Assembly: GCF_014323405.1 (NCBI RefSeq)
Contig: NZ_JACRWE010000004.1
Location: 310,001 to 374,000 of the forward strand
Reading direction: 5' to 3'
Length of the DNA: 64,000 nt
Source of the DNA: Romboutsia faecis
GTDB taxonomy: Bacteria > Bacillota > Clostridia > Peptostreptococcales > Peptostreptococcaceae
Below the pieces are notes generated by a model. It did no database searches and was not told the DNA's origin. It worked only from the letters and a program-made list of their open reading frames with translations. Position numbers and translations under genes: made by a program. Positions 17,337 through 26,015 of the stretch are shown here, piece after piece; the stretch's first letter is position 1; each line of letters begins with the position of its first letter.

Positions 17337-19247
17337 ATGCGAGAAAGTCTCATTCTTAAAGAGTTAAAAGACAGTGGTGATTATCTAAGTTTAGATTATT
17401 TCTCAAAGAAATTTGAAGTATCAACTAGAACAATAAGAAATGATATGAAGATAATCGCAATTGATGAAAAATGTAATGGGTTTAAAATAGAATATAAGAG
17501 TAAGCTGGGATATATTTTACAGATAGAAGATGAAATGAGATTTGAACGATATCTTAAAAGCTTATCCCCTGTTCCTTTAGATAGCCCAGAACAGCGATTA
17601 AATTCAATAACTGCATTACTTTTATTAAAAGATGATTATACAACTATAGAACAACTCAGCCAAGAGTTTTTAGTTAGCACATCTTTAATTAAAAATGATT
17701 TAAAAAGATTAAGTCAAAAACTTAAAGATACAAATTTAGAATTAGAACGTAAAGCACATTATGGGATTAAGATAATAGGACCAATTAAATATAAACAGAA
17801 GATTCTATCAGAAATTGCATCAAAAGATAATAGAAAGCTTGAAGAGTTTTATAGTAAATTTATCAGTGATAAGAAAATGGAAAATATAAAGACTACAGAG
17901 GAAAATATACTAGTTAAATATAAGCTAGAAGCAAACTTTGTAGAGCTTGAGGAATTAAAACTTCAATTAGTACTTTTATATATTAAAGCTAGTTTGAGGA
18001 GAAATAACGAAGAAAAAGAAATTACACAATTAAAGGTATCTTATAATGATATTATAATAGAACATATTATCAGAGAAGTTTTTTCTGAACTTCAATTTTT
18101 TATTACAGATGAGGAAAAGGATTACCTTAGTGATTTTATAAAAAGAAAAACTAAAAATAAGGAATCTGAAATAAATAGTGCTCAAAAAGATAAGTTACAA
18201 GAACTTATATATAATTTCTTTGAAGAGGTGGATAAAGGATATAACACTTATTTCTTAGAAGATAAAGAATTTTTTAATTTATTATATCTTCATATAGCAT
18301 CTTTAATAGAACGTGTTAGGAGAGAACAAAATCTAAAAAATCCTTTCTCTCGTCAAATAAGTCATCAATATCCAACTGTATTTAATTTAGCAATTCAATT
18401 ATCTAAGAGGCTAGAAAAAGAATATGGAATTAAGATTAATCAACATGAAATTGGATTTATAGCTACTCATATTGCAGTGCCTTTTGAAAAAAGACAAGGA
18501 GAAAATTTTAAACAAAAATACAAGATAGGAATAGTTTGTTCTTCGGGTGGAGGAAGTGCTTATTTAATTAAATTAAGATTACAAGAAATATTTCCAAATG
18601 CTGAGGTACAGAATTTTTCATTATTGGATAAAGATAAAATAGTAAACTTTTCACCAGATTTGATTTTTTCAATTACGGATTTAAGTTTTGAAGTGCATGC
18701 TCCTGTAATTTTAATAAAAGAGATACTAGATGATTTAGATTATTTAAAAATAAAGGAAAGTGTAAGATATGTAGATGATTTTGGAAAAGTAACTAATCCT
18801 AAACAGTATTTCTTAAGTTTATTTAGCAAGAAACATTTTACTTGTATTACACAAAAATCAGAATATAAAGGCATTCTTGACACGATGGCACAAAAAGTAG
18901 TTGAAGATGGGGCCTGTGCACCGAGTTATCCAAAAGATGTTTGGGAGCGAGAGAGTTTTCTAAATACAATATATACAAATGGGGTTACAATTCCACATCC
19001 AATTGAAATGACAGGGAATAAAAACTTAATATCAGTAGGTCTTGTACAAACTGATATTGAATACGAAGAACGTAAACCTAAAATTATATTTATGGTTTCT
19101 TTAATAAAAGGAAATCTTGAATTACATAAACTAGTTACAAAGCATCTTAGTATTATTATGGAAGATGAAAGTGTTGTTAATAGATTAAGGGAATCACAGT
19201 CATATGAAGAATTCATGCATAAGTTAAAAAATAGCCTGGGGGGATAG
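17337..19247 (+). CDS. PRD-containing MtlR/LicR-type PTS transcriptional activator
   Basis: The 636-aa regulator has an N-terminal helix-turn-helix pair, two PTS regulation domains (about 190-390; HEIGFIATHIAVPFEKR is in the second), an EIIB-like domain starting IGIVCSSGGG with Cys401, and a C-terminal EIIA(Fru/Mtl) domain with GVTIPHP, His554. Such proteins are switched by phosphorylation from HPr and the cognate EIIB, activating the PTS operon when substrate is present. GGGAGGA precedes the ATG by 6 nt. Its stop is 3 bp before the M42 peptidase start, so it heads the operon. It contains DNA-binding rather than RNA-antiterminator N-terminal motifs. Confidence 0.88.
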   Translation: MRESLILKELKDSGDYLSLDYFSKKFEVSTRTIRNDMKIIAIDEKCNGFKIEYKSKLGYILQIEDEMRFERYLKSLSPVPLDSPEQRLNSITALLLLKDDYTTIEQLSQEFLVSTSLIKNDLKRLSQKLKDTNLELERKAHYGIKIIGPIKYKQKILSEIASKDNRKLEEFYSKFISDKKMENIKTTEENILVKYKLEANFVELEELKLQLVLLYIKASLRRNNEEKEITQLKVSYNDIIIEHIIREVFSELQFFITDEEKDYLSDFIKRKTKNKESEINSAQKDKLQELIYNFFEEVDKGYNTYFLEDKEFFNLLYLHIASLIERVRREQNLKNPFSRQISHQYPTVFNLAIQLSKRLEKEYGIKINQHEIGFIATHIAVPFEKRQGENFKQKYKIGIVCSSGGGSAYLIKLRLQEIFPNAEVQNFSLLDKDKIVNFSPDLIFSITDLSFEVHAPVILIKEILDDLDYLKIKESVRYVDDFGKVTNPKQYFLSLFSKKHFTCITQKSEYKGILDTMAQKVVEDGACAPSYPKDVWERESFLNTIYTNGVTIPHPIEMTGNKNLISVGLVQTDIEYEERKPKIIFMVSLIKGNLELHKLVTKHLSIIMEDESVVNRLRESQSYEEFMHKLKNSLGG

Positions 19248-19250
19248 CAG

Positions 19251-20294
19251 ATGAATTTAGAGTTTCTAAAAAAACTATCAGAAGCAGATGGAATAGCATC
19301 TAATGAAGGGGAAGTTAGAAAAGTACTGTTAGATGAGTTAAAATCACACAGCGATAATATAGTTTGTGATGGATTGGGAAGTATTATTTTTTCAAAAGAA
19401 ATAAATGAGAATGCACCTAAAATTATGATTTGTGCTCATATGGATGAAGTAGGTTTCATAGTAAGAAGCATAAGTAAAGATGGAATGATCCATTTAATGG
19501 TAGTTGGTGGAGTTAAACCTTTAGCACAACACTTACAGAAAGTAAGGATAACAACTGAAAGTGGAGTTAAAATACCTGCGATTATAAATGGTACTTATAA
19601 AAATGAAGCAACAGAAGATTTATATGCAGATATAGGCGCTTATACAGATGAAGAAGTATATAATTTAGGAATTCAAGTTGGAGATATGGTAACATATGCA
19701 ACTGAGTTCGAAAAGTTTTCACTTCCTAATAGATTAGTAGGTAAAGCCTTTGATGATCGTCTAGGATGTTTCGTAATGGGAGAAGTACTAAAAAATTTAG
19801 ATGATAAAAAATTAAATAGTAATATTTACTTCGCAGCTACTAGTAGCGAAGAAGTAGGTATAAGAGGAGCAAAAACAGCAGCGCAATTAATAAACCCAGA
19901 TGTTGTATTTGTAATAGATGTAGCCTGCCATAGAAATGAGTTTGTACGCGATCATACAAATAAAAAGCAAATTGATAAAGGTGTAATGCTTATGCATTTT
20001 GATAGAACATTAGCACCAAATAAAAAAATGATAAATTATGTGAAGGAAACTGCAAGTAATATAAATGTTCCACTTCAACACGATATGTTCAAATCGGGTG
20101 GAACTGATGGAGGAGAAGCACACAAGGTAAATGAAGGAAAGCCAACTGTAGTTACTTGTCTTCCAGTTAGATATGGTCATTGTGCTTTTTCAATAGTAAG
20201 TCCAATAGATCTTGAATTAATGATTAAGTTATATACAGAATTAATATTAAATTTTGATTCTGAAAAATACAAAGAAATAAAAAAATTTATCTAA
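19251..20294 (+). CDS. M42-family glutamyl aminopeptidase (YpdE/FrvX-like)
   Basis: The 347-aa co-catalytic zinc peptidase shows CAHMDEVGF (His63, Asp65, Glu66), KAFDDRLG, SSEEVGIRGA and the late GGTDGGEAHK and HCAFS motifs, all typical of M42. The family removes N-terminal residues from short peptides in the cytoplasm. In E. coli the M42 enzyme YpdE lies in a PTS operon beside the M24 enzyme YpdF; the same pair occurs here with a different PTS class. It starts 3 bp after the regulator with GGGGGGAT. Confidence 0.88.
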   Translation: MNLEFLKKLSEADGIASNEGEVRKVLLDELKSHSDNIVCDGLGSIIFSKEINENAPKIMICAHMDEVGFIVRSISKDGMIHLMVVGGVKPLAQHLQKVRITTESGVKIPAIINGTYKNEATEDLYADIGAYTDEEVYNLGIQVGDMVTYATEFEKFSLPNRLVGKAFDDRLGCFVMGEVLKNLDDKKLNSNIYFAATSSEEVGIRGAKTAAQLINPDVVFVIDVACHRNEFVRDHTNKKQIDKGVMLMHFDRTLAPNKKMINYVKETASNINVPLQHDMFKSGGTDGGEAHKVNEGKPTVVTCLPVRYGHCAFSIVSPIDLELMIKLYTELILNFDSEKYKEIKKFI

Positions 20295-20308
20295 GAGGAG
20301 AAAAAGAC

Positions 20309-20623
20309 ATGGTATCAACAGAATTTGAAGTAATGGAACTTATAACTACTGCTGGAGAAAGTAAAGCTAAAGCTTTTGAAGCATTAAAAATGGTAAAGGA
20401 TAAGAAGTTTGATGAGGCTAGAGAATTAATAGCGGAAGCTAGAAAAATAGATGTTCAAGCACATAGGATTCAAACTGAACTAATAACTAGAGATATAGAT
20501 GAAGAGCAAGAAAGTCCTGCCATGGGATTATTAATGGTTCATGCTCAAGATCACTATATGACTTCTCAGTTAGCAAAGGATTTAATAGAGACTTTAATAG
20601 AAGTACTTGATGACGCAAAGTAA
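20309..20623 (+). CDS. PTS lactose/cellobiose-type EIIA
   Basis: This 104-aa protein is a full-length EIIA of the Lac family: an all-helical chain with LLMVHAQDHYMTS, where His78 is the phosphoacceptor and Asp81 the conserved metal-site neighbour. It accepts phosphate from HPr and passes it to EIIB encoded next. AGAGGAGA precedes the start, 14 bp after the M42 gene. Family members serve beta-glucosides, cellobiose, chitobiose or lactose; the real substrate is not shown by this sequence. Confidence 0.92.
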   Translation: MVSTEFEVMELITTAGESKAKAFEALKMVKDKKFDEARELIAEARKIDVQAHRIQTELITRDIDEEQESPAMGLLMVHAQDHYMTSQLAKDLIETLIEVLDDAK

Positions 20624-20669
20624 GTAATTAAAAAAATATAAACTAAAAATAATTTTAGGGGGAATAATT

Positions 20670-21011
20670 ATGAAGATATTATTATGTTGTGCAGGTGGAT
20701 TTTCTACTAATATGTTAATGCAAAATATGAAGAAGGTAGTTAAAGAAAGTACTAAGTTAAATGAAAATGATTTTAAATTTACAGCTATACCAGCCGACTC
20801 ATTAGAAAGTGAAATAGATAATTGGGATATAGTTATGATTGGTCCACAAGTTTCTCATAAAACTGATTTTATAGAATCAATATGTAAGCCAAGAAATAAG
20901 CCTTTTGTTGTAATAGATAAAGATGTATATGGAAAAATGGATGGGGCAACAGTAATGAAATTAGCTTTAGTAACATATAAAAAGCATGAATTAGCTAATG
21001 CAGCAAGATAG
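20670..21011 (+). CDS. PTS lactose/cellobiose-type EIIB
   Basis: This 113-aa EIIB has the phosphocysteine loop LLCCAGGFSTNML; spacing CxxGxST points to Cys7 as the phosphorylated residue. The remainder matches the small Lac-family EIIB fold (VMIGPQVSHKTDF). It transfers phosphate from EIIA to the sugar entering through EIIC. TAGGGGGAA precedes the ATG. EIIA, EIIB and EIIC are separate, ordered chains. Confidence 0.92.
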   Translation: MKILLCCAGGFSTNMLMQNMKKVVKESTKLNENDFKFTAIPADSLESEIDNWDIVMIGPQVSHKTDFIESICKPRNKPFVVIDKDVYGKMDGATVMKLALVTYKKHELANAAR

Positions 21012-21049
21012 TGGGGTTAAAATAATTAATAAATAATAGGGGGATGACA

Positions 21050-22378
21050 ATGTTCGCAAAGTTTGAAGCATTTATGAATCGTGTATTTACACCTATAGCT
21101 CACAAAGTGGATAATCAACGTCACTTAAGTGCTATAAAGGCAGGAATGGTAGCAATGACACCATTTACTATACTAGGTAGTTTCTTTGCTATAATTCCAG
21201 CACTTCCAAATATGATAGGGGAAAATAACCCAGTAAGTCAATTTATATTAAATAATGCAGAAATACTAGATTTGCCAGTAACTCTTTCTATAGGATTAAT
21301 CGGACTATATGCTTGTATGTGTATATCTTTTAACTTAGGTAATCATTACAAATTATATATTCCAGGTTGTGTTACTCTTTCTACTTTTGCCTTTTTATTC
21401 TTAGTATCATCCTTTACACCGGATGGAACTTTAGAACTTGGAAACTTAGGTGCTAAAGGCTTATTTACAGGTATGCTAACAGCTATAGGAGCAGTAGAAC
21501 TTTATAATTTATGTAAGAAGAAAAATCTTACGATTAGAATGCCAGAAGGTGTACCAGACTTTGTATCTAAATCATTTGAATTAATACCTACAACTATAAT
21601 CGTAGGTGGTACATTCATCGTATTACGTTTTGTATCTTTAAATGTATTTGGAGAATTACCTCCACAAATACTTACTAGATTCTTAGAACCATTAGTAGGT
21701 AGTATGGATAATCCATGGGCAGTTCTAGCTCTAAACTTCTGTATATGTACGGTATTCTTCTTTGGTATACATTCATCTGTTTTCAGTCCAATAACTCGTC
21801 CAATAATGGTTACATTTATAGCAGAAAATATAGCTGCTATGCAAGCTGGTCAGCCAATACCTCACTTCTATACTGCAGGTGCATCAAGTGCATTTTTCGG
21901 GTTTACAGGAGCAGGTATAACAATAGGTTGTGTAATAGCGTGTATGTTATCTAAAAACAAGAGTTTTAAAAAAATAGGTCAAGTATCATTATTCCCATCT
22001 CTATTTGGAATAAATGAACCAATATTATTTGGTGCTCCAATAATATTAAATCCAATAATGTTTATACCATTTGTATTTGGTGGAGCAATAATAGGTACAC
22101 TACCAATGTTCTTAATGCATTTTGGATGGTTAGCTAAACCAGTATTTGACCCTCCATATGTAGGTGTGTTCCTTGAAGGATTTTTAACAAATGGTGATTG
22201 GCGTTCAATAGTAGCTAATGCAATACAATTAGTATTAACTGTATTATTATACATGCCATTCTTTAAAATAATGGAACGTCAAGCTGAAGCTAAATTAGAA
22301 GAAGAAAATAAAACAAGTAAAAATATATTTACAGAGGATGAAGAAGATCTATTAGATGACTTAGGATTAGACTTCTAG
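21050..22378 (+). CDS. PTS lactose/cellobiose-type EIIC permease
   Basis: The 442-aa permease belongs to the Lac-family EIIC group: about ten membrane helices, an N-terminal RHLSAIKAGMVAMTPFTI segment and the substrate-loop region LFGINEPILFGAPIILNP with the conserved NEP. I start at ATG 21050 because AGGGGG (21038-21043) would abut the ATG at 21044. It transports and phosphorylates a sugar or glycoside. The C-terminal tail is acidic (EDEEDLLDDLGLD). The next gene starts about 10 bp after the stop. Confidence 0.9.
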   Translation: MFAKFEAFMNRVFTPIAHKVDNQRHLSAIKAGMVAMTPFTILGSFFAIIPALPNMIGENNPVSQFILNNAEILDLPVTLSIGLIGLYACMCISFNLGNHYKLYIPGCVTLSTFAFLFLVSSFTPDGTLELGNLGAKGLFTGMLTAIGAVELYNLCKKKNLTIRMPEGVPDFVSKSFELIPTTIIVGGTFIVLRFVSLNVFGELPPQILTRFLEPLVGSMDNPWAVLALNFCICTVFFFGIHSSVFSPITRPIMVTFIAENIAAMQAGQPIPHFYTAGASSAFFGFTGAGITIGCVIACMLSKNKSFKKIGQVSLFPSLFGINEPILFGAPIILNPIMFIPFVFGGAIIGTLPMFLMHFGWLAKPVFDPPYVGVFLEGFLTNGDWRSIVANAIQLVLTVLLYMPFFKIMERQAEAKLEEENKTSKNIFTEDEEDLLDDLGLDF

Positions 22379-22387
22379 GTGATGAAT

Positions 22388-23458
22388 ATGAATAGTAGAT
22401 TAGATAAAATAAGAAAATTAATAGAAGAAAAGAATATAGATGCACTTCTAATAAAAGGTAAAAATAATAAGCGATATATTGGTGCTTTAACAGGTAGTGG
22501 AGTATATGTTTTGGTTACAAAAGATAAGGCTTATCAAATTTTAGATGGAAGATACATTGATGAAGCAAATAAAAAAACAACTATATTTGAAAATAAAGTT
22601 GTTCCACAAGGATCATATATACTAGCTATAATTGATTTACTTAAAGAATTATCTTTACAAAAGGTTGGAATAGAGAGTCAATTTATGAGTATAAGAGAGT
22701 ATATTGATTTAAGTGAATGTAGTTTTGATATTACATTAATAACTAATGAGCTAGGTAAAGTAAGATCAGTAAAATCTAAAGAAGAAATCGAAACTATTAG
22801 AAAAGCTTGTGAGTTAACAGATGAAATATTCAAAGAAGTTATCTCTGAAATAAAAGAAGGAATGACAGAATTAGAGGTTTCTGCATTACTTCACTACTGG
22901 ACACTAAAAAAAGGTGCAAGTGGTATGGCTTTTGAACCAATTGTTGCATCTGGTGAAAGGGGCGCCATGCCACATGGTCGCCCTACAACAAAAAAATTAA
23001 AAAGAAATGAAGCTATTACAATTGATTTTGGTATTGTGTATGAAGGATATCAATCTGATATGACAAGGACAATATCTATAGGAGAACCACCAAAGTTGAT
23101 AAAAGAAATATATAAAGCAGTTTTAAAGGCTCAGAATTTGGCAATAGAAGGAATTAGGGAAGGTGTATCTGCTAGAGACGTAGATAAAATTGCTAGAGAT
23201 AGTATAGCAGAATCAGGTTTTGGGGACTATTTTACTCATGGTTTAGGTCATGGAATGGGACTTGGTGATGGTGAACTGCCTACACTGAATTCCAGAAGTG
23301 AAGATATTCTAGAAGAAGGTATGGTAATGTCATGTGAACCAGGAATATATATTCCAGATGTAGGTGGAGTACGAATAGAAGACGATATCGTAATAATAAA
23401 TGGAAAAGGTGTTTCACTTAATAAGACTTCAAAAGAATGGATTATACTAGGAGAGTAA
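22388..23458 (+). CDS. M24-family Xaa-Pro aminopeptidase-like protein with altered active site
   Basis: The 356-aa protein has a creatinase-like N-terminal domain and a pita-bread M24 domain with all five metal ligands: Asp213, Asp224, His288 (GHG), Glu317 (CEPG) and Glu331 (VRIED). The upstream histidine of MPHGRP is kept. In place of the usual VHExP, however, it has DGELP, with Gly295 where the family has a catalytic histidine. Starts at GTG 22379, ATG 22382 and ATG 22388 are possible; AGGTGA spacing favours 22388. It probably acts with the M42 enzyme on peptides or peptide conjugates, possibly with changed specificity. Confidence 0.82.
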   Translation: MNSRLDKIRKLIEEKNIDALLIKGKNNKRYIGALTGSGVYVLVTKDKAYQILDGRYIDEANKKTTIFENKVVPQGSYILAIIDLLKELSLQKVGIESQFMSIREYIDLSECSFDITLITNELGKVRSVKSKEEIETIRKACELTDEIFKEVISEIKEGMTELEVSALLHYWTLKKGASGMAFEPIVASGERGAMPHGRPTTKKLKRNEAITIDFGIVYEGYQSDMTRTISIGEPPKLIKEIYKAVLKAQNLAIEGIREGVSARDVDKIARDSIAESGFGDYFTHGLGHGMGLGDGELPTLNSRSEDILEEGMVMSCEPGIYIPDVGGVRIEDDIVIINGKGVSLNKTSKEWIILGE

Positions 23459-23460
23459 AA

Positions 23461-24678
23461 ATGAAATATAATTTTGATAAAGTAATAAATCGAAAAGAAA
23501 GCCATTGTAGAAAATGGAGCAATAAGGTTTTAAAAGATAAGTTTGATTTAGATGAAACTGCAATTCCAATGGACTTAGCTGACATTGACTTTGAATGCTC
23601 ACCAGCAATAAAGGATGCAATACTAAAAAGGGCATCAGTAGGGGATTACAGCTATACTTTTGTAGAAGATGAGTTCTATGAAGCTGTAATTAACTGGAAT
23701 AAAAGAAGATTTAATATTGATATAGATAAAGAATGGATAAAGTTAACTTTTGGTACAGTATCAACTCTACATTATATAGTTCAGGCATATACAAAAGAAG
23801 GAGAAGGGGTATTAATAAATACACCAGCTTATGACCCTTTTGCTGAAGCAGTAGAAAATAATAATAGACAATTATATTGTAGCCCATTAAAATTAATGAA
23901 TAATAGGTATTATCTAGACTTTGACGACATTGAAGCTCAAATGAAAGATAGTAATATTAAAGTATATATATTCTGCAGTCCACAAAATCCTTCGGGGCGT
24001 ATATGGACAAAGGATGAATTATATAAGTTATCGGAACTATGTTTAAAATATAATGTGTTACTAGTAAGTGATGAAATACATCGAGATGTAGTATTTAAGG
24101 GGCATGAGTTTATATCTTTGTGGAATGCACATCCAGATATTCATAGTAATAGTTTGGTATGCGTGTCTCCAAATAAAGGGTTTAACTTAGGAGGGCTTAA
24201 AACTTCATATGTTTTAGCTAAAAATAAAAAAGTAAGAGAAACTTTATTAGAACAGTTAAAAAGAAATTCAATAACATCTCCAAATGTATTTGCTATACCA
24301 GCAATTACAGCTGCTTACAATGATAGTGAAGAATGGTTGGATGAAATGACTAAGTATGTTGAAGGGAATTTTGAAATTGTGTATGATTTCTTTGAAAGAA
24401 ATATACCTAATGCAAAAGTAATGAAATCGGATTCCTCTTTCTTAGCATGGATAGATGTAAGAGAATTATTTGAAGATGAAGAAGAAGCGAATGAATTTTT
24501 TAAAACTGCAAAGGTAACTATGGTAGTAGGAAGTTATTTTGTCAAAGATGGAGAAGGATTTATTCGCCTTAATATAGGATGTCCTAGAGCTACATTAAAT
24601 GAAGCTCTTAAAAGAATTAAAGATACATATAAAAAACTTTACCATAATAAATTTAGTGTAAGTATGAATATAAATTAG
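23461..24678 (+). CDS. MalY/PatB-family pyridoxal-phosphate C-S lyase
   Basis: The 405-aa fold-type I enzyme has LTFGTVSTLHYIVQAY, the FCSPQNPSGRIW segment, the VSDEIHRDV aspartate motif and the PLP lysine in SPNKGFNLGG (Lys239). MalY/PatB enzymes split cystathionine, cystine and cysteine S-conjugates to pyruvate, ammonia and a thiol. AGGAGA (23449-23454) fixes the start at 23461; the 23437 start would precede it. It is last in the PTS operon, so a sulfur-linked substrate delivered or released by the preceding proteins is a possibility. Confidence 0.85.
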   Translation: MKYNFDKVINRKESHCRKWSNKVLKDKFDLDETAIPMDLADIDFECSPAIKDAILKRASVGDYSYTFVEDEFYEAVINWNKRRFNIDIDKEWIKLTFGTVSTLHYIVQAYTKEGEGVLINTPAYDPFAEAVENNNRQLYCSPLKLMNNRYYLDFDDIEAQMKDSNIKVYIFCSPQNPSGRIWTKDELYKLSELCLKYNVLLVSDEIHRDVVFKGHEFISLWNAHPDIHSNSLVCVSPNKGFNLGGLKTSYVLAKNKKVRETLLEQLKRNSITSPNVFAIPAITAAYNDSEEWLDEMTKYVEGNFEIVYDFFERNIPNAKVMKSDSSFLAWIDVRELFEDEEEANEFFKTAKVTMVVGSYFVKDGEGFIRLNIGCPRATLNEALKRIKDTYKKLYHNKFSVSMNIN

Positions 24679-24680
24679 AT

Positions 24681-24729
24681 AAAAAAGAGTTGTTCAAGTG
24701 AGATATTTCATTTGAGTAGCTCTTTTTTT
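24681..24729 (+). terminator. Intrinsic terminator of the PTS/peptidase operon
   Basis: A stem of about 20 bp with several G-T pairs (AAAAAGAGTTGTTCAAGTGA and its partner ending CTCTTTTTTT) begins 3 bp after the stop. Confidence 0.8.
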
Positions 24730-24812
24730 ATTGATAAAAATATAATAATCGACAAAATTTTCATAAAAACTAAATATTTTAATAAAAAAGCTAAATATAT
24801 TTAAAAAAGTTA

Positions 24813-24840
24813 TTGACTAGAAAGAAAAAGATGATATAAT
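24813..24840 (+). promoter_or_regulatory. Sigma-A promoter of the ferric-siderophore operon
   Basis: TTGACT (24813-24818) and TATAAT (24835-24840) with a 16-bp spacer. The Fur box lies just downstream. Confidence 0.7.
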
Positions 24841-24856
24841 GAATTTATAAATCAGA

Positions 24857-24871
24857 TGATAACAATTATCA
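24857..24871 (+). promoter_or_regulatory. Fur box of the ferric-siderophore operon
   Basis: TGATAACAATTATCA matches the 7-1-7 consensus TGATAATNATTATCA at all but one defined position. It overlaps the start of the transcript, so iron-loaded Fur would block initiation. Confidence 0.85.
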
Positions 24872-24914
24872 ATATTAAAAATTATATAAATAATATATAT
24901 TGGAGGACATAAAA

Positions 24915-25859
24915 GTGAAAAGATTAAAATCATTAATGCTATTAGGTGTAACAATAGCTACACTAGGATTAGTTACTGGTTGTTCGGGAAACAGTAACAA
25001 TGAAAGTTCAAAGGATGAATCACAAACAAGAATAGTACAATCTGTAAAAGGAGAAGTTGAAATACCGGCAAATCCTAAAAGAATAGTTGATATATCTGGA
25101 AGTAGTGAAGAATTAGCTTTATTAGGACATACTCCAGTGGGGACAGCTAATGTAGACTCGTATGAAACAGATAAAGTTCCATCATATGTACAAGATAAAT
25201 TAGGTGATGCAAAAGTAGTTGGTCACTCAATGATGGATACAATGGATATAGAAGCAATACTTGCTGCAGAGCCAGATTTAATAATAATGGCACCAAGACA
25301 AGAAAAGATATATGATCAATTAAAAGAAATAGCTCCAGTTGTTATGTTAGAAGATAGATCAAACGATTGGGAAGCAAAACTTAAAGACGTAGCGGCATTA
25401 TTCGGGCAAGAAGAAGAAGCTCAAAAGTGGTTAGATAATTACTATGCAAAAGCAGAAGAAATAGGTAAGGAAATAAAAGAAGCTAACGGAGATCAAACTT
25501 ATTTAACAGTACTAGCATCATCAGGGCAATTTATGGTATTTACTGAAGGTGGTATAGGAACTGTATTAAAAGAAGATATGAAATTACCTCAACCAGCTAA
25601 TATGCCTGAGCAAGATAGTATAACATTACCAACTGTTACTATGGAAGGTTTAACAGAAATAGATGCAGATCACATAATAGTTATAGCTACAGAATCAGAT
25701 AAAGCTGATTTAAAAGCAAGTACAGTATGGCCACAAATAAGAGCTGTTAAAGAAGGTAACGTAACAATACTTGATGCAAGTCCATACTTCAGTCAAGCAT
25801 ACAATCCAATAGGAAGAGAATTATTATTACAATCAATCAAAGATGAAGTTGTAAAATAG
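24915..25859 (+). CDS. Ferric-siderophore ABC transporter lipoprotein binding protein (FecB/FhuD-like)
   Basis: The start is GTG 24915, 8 nt after GGAGG; TTG 24900 would precede the ribosome site. The 314-aa protein has a lipobox LVTGCSG (Cys23) and the TroA/FecB-type fold: PKRIVDISGSSEELALLGHTPVG (opening lobe), the long helix AKLKDVAALFGQEEEAQKWLDNYY and a C-terminal lobe with IRAVKEGNVTILDA. It would bind a ferric siderophore at the membrane surface. Its own strong promoter and Fur box place it under iron control. The ligand type is not evident. Confidence 0.9.
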   Translation: MKRLKSLMLLGVTIATLGLVTGCSGNSNNESSKDESQTRIVQSVKGEVEIPANPKRIVDISGSSEELALLGHTPVGTANVDSYETDKVPSYVQDKLGDAKVVGHSMMDTMDIEAILAAEPDLIIMAPRQEKIYDQLKEIAPVVMLEDRSNDWEAKLKDVAALFGQEEEAQKWLDNYYAKAEEIGKEIKEANGDQTYLTVLASSGQFMVFTEGGIGTVLKEDMKLPQPANMPEQDSITLPTVTMEGLTEIDADHIIVIATESDKADLKASTVWPQIRAVKEGNVTILDASPYFSQAYNPIGRELLLQSIKDEVVK

Positions 25860-25871
25860 TAAATATATAGA

Positions 25872-25909
25872 AGTAGGTGGTGAAAAACTATAAATTTTCA
25901 TCACCTACT
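25872..25909 (+). other. Hairpin between binding-protein and permease genes
   Basis: A 15-bp stem (25872-25886 with 25895-25909, one G-T pair, core GTAGGTGGTGA) lacks a T-run. It may be an mRNA-stabilising or processing element that gives more binding protein than permease. Confidence 0.6.
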
Positions 25910-26015
25910 ATTTCAGTTTATAGAAAAATTATATTTTAAAAATAATTGTATTGAAGTTTTGTGGGTATATATTAATATAGTACTTCAATTAACTTTGATG
26001 TAAGGAGGATGAAGA

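Noticed and set aside
21715..21954. Small ORF inside the EIIC gene
   Set aside because: No ribosome site, low-complexity translation and complete overlap with a well supported gene.
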